Below, piece by piece: positions 63,482 to 64,000 of a DNA stretch of 64,000 nt. The notes beneath the pieces were generated by a model. The model saw only the letters and a list, made by a program, of their open reading frames with translations. It was not told the DNA's origin and searched no databases. The DNA comes from Panorpa germanica. Lineage: Eukaryota > Arthropoda > Insecta > Mecoptera > Panorpidae. The first letter of the stretch is position 1, and every line of letters starts with the position of its first letter. The translations under genes were made by a program, and so were the position numbers. The DNA is taken from assembly GCA_963678705.1 (NCBI GenBank), contig OY783206.1, positions 10,675,807 through 10,739,806 on the forward strand, in the 5' to 3' direction.

Positions 63482-64000
63482 CGATGTACGGCTATTAAAT
63501 AACGAGACTGACGCTGTAAAACATTTTATTTTGATTGCATACATATTTACTTATTTTCACCTTCATTCACATCCCTCCTCTATCCCTACAACGCTCCATG
63601 CGTATCTTCCATTGTTCGAAACAGTGCTGGAAGTCTTCTTTTATCAGCTCTTTCAGAATGCGTGCCAATTTCTTTTTTAAAGCTTGAACGGGCTCATATC
63701 TTGTTCCTTTTAATGCAGATTTCACGTTAAGAAATTAATAAAAGTCGCACAGCGCAAAATCCGGTGAATAATGCAGATGGTCTAATCGCATGCAGTGGGA
63801 TGCTATACCAGGGTACAAGCCTCTGGAAAGATAATGTGGAATAGCACACTCTTTCTGCATGTTAAAATTATTATGTAAAATTTGCCGTACGGATTCTTTA
63901 TCAATTTCTAAAGGTACAGCAATTGAACGAATACTGAACCGCCGGTCAGATCAAATCAGATTACCGATTTCTTTGATATTGTCATGCGTTTTTGACTTAG
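63482..64000 (-). mobile_element. Second copy of the same mariner (by duplication), cut by window end
   Basis: This is the 61134 mariner shifted by 2348 bp as part of the tandem duplication, not an independent insertion. The C-terminal half and part of the N-terminal region are present before the window ends. Confidence 0.85.

Larger units (their letters stand above)
62611..64000 (+). repeat. Second, incomplete unit of the tandem duplication
   Basis: 1390 bp match 60263-61652, as far as I can see by eye without a substitution and with no net indel, since the offset is 2348 at both ends. The copy continues beyond the window. Identity this high over neutral intron means either a very recent duplication or a redundant join in the assembly. 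Confidence 0.9.

Overview
The window is AT-rich eukaryotic DNA from an insect, dominated by introns and old transposable elements. The only host gene I can support is one plus-strand gene of the immunoglobulin-superfamily neural adhesion group (klingon/lachesin/neurotrimin-like). Four of its internal exons are visible, at 17046-17246, 40771-40971, 56124-56264 and 60174-60305. They have canonical AG/GT borders, every junction is phase 1, and spliced together they read about 224 residues without a stop. They cover a Pro/Ala/Gly-rich linker, a complete first Ig domain and a complete second Ig domain. The signal-peptide exon and the exons for the third Ig domain and membrane anchor are not seen; they should lie upstream and downstream.

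Insect origin rests on the gene family and on the repeats: DD34D mariners, jockey- and RTE-type LINEs, Tigger, PIF/Harbinger and a short Helitron. The Helitron termini resemble those common in Lepidoptera, while one LINE tail resembles copies I associate with Hymenoptera, so the order is left open.

Layout: 1-17045 is the intron before the first visible exon (mariner, LINE tail, second mariner, Helitron, AT microsatellites). 17247-40770 is a 23.5 kb intron with LINE tails, a Tigger remnant, a Harbinger derivative, a complete 565-bp SINE with perfect 10-bp target-site duplications, and a MITE split by a LINE. 40972-56123 is a 15.2 kb intron with two copies of that MITE family, a deleted mariner, an RTE element split by a jockey insertion, and a foldback MITE. 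56265-60173 is a 3.9 kb intron with a LINE tail and a PIF-type MITE. From 60263 the end of the fourth exon and its downstream intron are repeated as a direct tandem copy (offset 2348 bp) that runs off the window at 64000 and looks identical by eye.

I found no RNA genes, CRISPR arrays, operons or independent intronic protein genes. The long open frames outside the four exons are transposase or reverse-transcriptase remnants, microsatellite translations or chance. The most informative structures are nested insertions with readable target-site duplications, a SINE that appears to share its 3' tail with a local LINE family, very short retroelement tails with a possible conserved hairpin, and the duplication that cuts an exon.
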